NCBI GenBank assembly: GCA_019634165.1
Contig: JAHQVT010000013.1
Span: forward strand, 62,001 to 126,000
Reading direction: 5' to 3'
Length of the DNA: 64,000 nt
Source: Rhodospirillales bacterium
Lineage (GTDB): Bacteria; Pseudomonadota; Alphaproteobacteria; Rhodospirillales; Thalassospiraceae
This document shows positions 63,837-64,000 of the stretch, piece after piece. The notes beneath the pieces were generated by a model. It ran no database searches and was not told the origin of the DNA. It saw only the letters and a list, made by a program, of their open reading frames with translations. The stretch's first letter is position 1. Every line of letters starts with the position of its first letter. The position numbers and the translations under genes are program-made.

Positions 63837-64000
63837 ATGCATAAAACCTATCGTAATGTTGTCCTTGGCATCCTGCTTTTTTCCGTGATCCTGCCCTTCG
63901 GGTTATCGCTTATGAATAGCAATGCCCACAGTGCAAGCTGGCGCCAAACCAAATGTGCGCTCTATCAGAATTACCGCGATCAAACCCGCGCAACAATGCC
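63837..64000 (+). CDS. N-terminus of an exported or membrane-anchored protein (cut by window end)
   Basis: ATG at 63837 with AAGGG about 9 bases upstream opens a frame with no stop up to the window end (54 codons). It begins MHKTYRNVVL and has a hydrophobic segment of about 16 residues (8-25), which looks like a Sec signal peptide or anchor, then a polar part with one Cys. Product unknown. Confidence 0.6.
   Translation, partial: MHKTYRNVVLGILLFSVILPFGLSLMNSNAHSASWRQTKCALYQNYRDQTRATM

Noticed and set aside
1-64000. tRNA, rRNA, IS elements, integrases, toxin-antitoxin and phage-defence genes
   Set aside because: Read through on both strands; no cloverleaf, transposase, integrase or known defence protein was recognised. 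A formal tRNAscan and HMM search could still find something small.

Overview
The window looks like chromosome from an alphaproteobacterium of the Rhodospirillales type, most like Thalassospira. The basis is inference from gene content and order: ALAS-type hemA, the histone-deacetylase-like/xseB/ispA/dxs cluster, aspS close to ppk-ppx-rnd, and the DUF2066/AI-2E/HdaA block divergent from purMN. No rRNA, tRNA, insertion sequence, prophage or CRISPR array was seen. Coding density is high, most genes have a readable Shine-Dalgarno (SD) site, and many are followed by classic hairpin terminators.

Layout. 0-10 kb: the 3' end of an unknown gene, a tandem universal stress protein, a class III aminotransferase, hemA behind a ~600-base leader with two dyads, PadR and GNAT genes, an SDR, an HMCES/YedK-type DNA-protein crosslink protein, a 61-codon small gene, and a second tandem USP divergent from an ArsR/SqrR-type regulator. 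10-21.6 kb: pdxH, a glycine-zipper lipoprotein, a J-domain chaperone, an MscS channel, a BrkB-type membrane protein, fabI, aroC, an unusual Thr/Ala-rich protein whose N-terminal half resembles a degenerate RimK-associated protease, a TetR gene with its own palindrome, and tlyA. 21.7-25.3 kb: a lower-GC cassette of three overlapping surface-polysaccharide genes (GT4, polymerase/ligase, flippase). 25.3-32.3 kb: a malonate catabolic unit (FCD-type GntR repressor, three-part TRAP importer, malonyl-CoA decarboxylase, malonyl-CoA synthetase) with candidate GntR operators. 34-39.4 kb: the isoprenoid cluster with an extra hydrolase inserted before dxs. 40-44.3 kb: a second SqrR-type regulator, an EipB/SPOR envelope pair and aspS. 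44.4-48.9 kb: sixA, ppk1 and ppx. 49-54.4 kb: a DUF1835 gene, a LysR/NmrA pair, a 26-codon membrane peptide, and a TetR-controlled peroxidase-like/NTF2-like pair with two matching operators. 54.5-61.6 kb: rnd, a three-gene RimK cassette (retropepsin-like protease, ATP-grasp ligase, AstE-like zinc hydrolase), hdaA, an AI-2E transporter and DUF2066. 61.9-64 kb: purM, purN and the start of a membrane-anchored protein cut by the window end.

Most of the window is housekeeping DNA. The parts most worth a second look are the RimK/AstE/protease cassette together with its apparent active-site-less relative 40 kb away, the two orphan persulfide-sensor-like ArsR proteins, the 26-residue single-span peptide, and the regulated malonate and TetR units, whose operators can be read directly.
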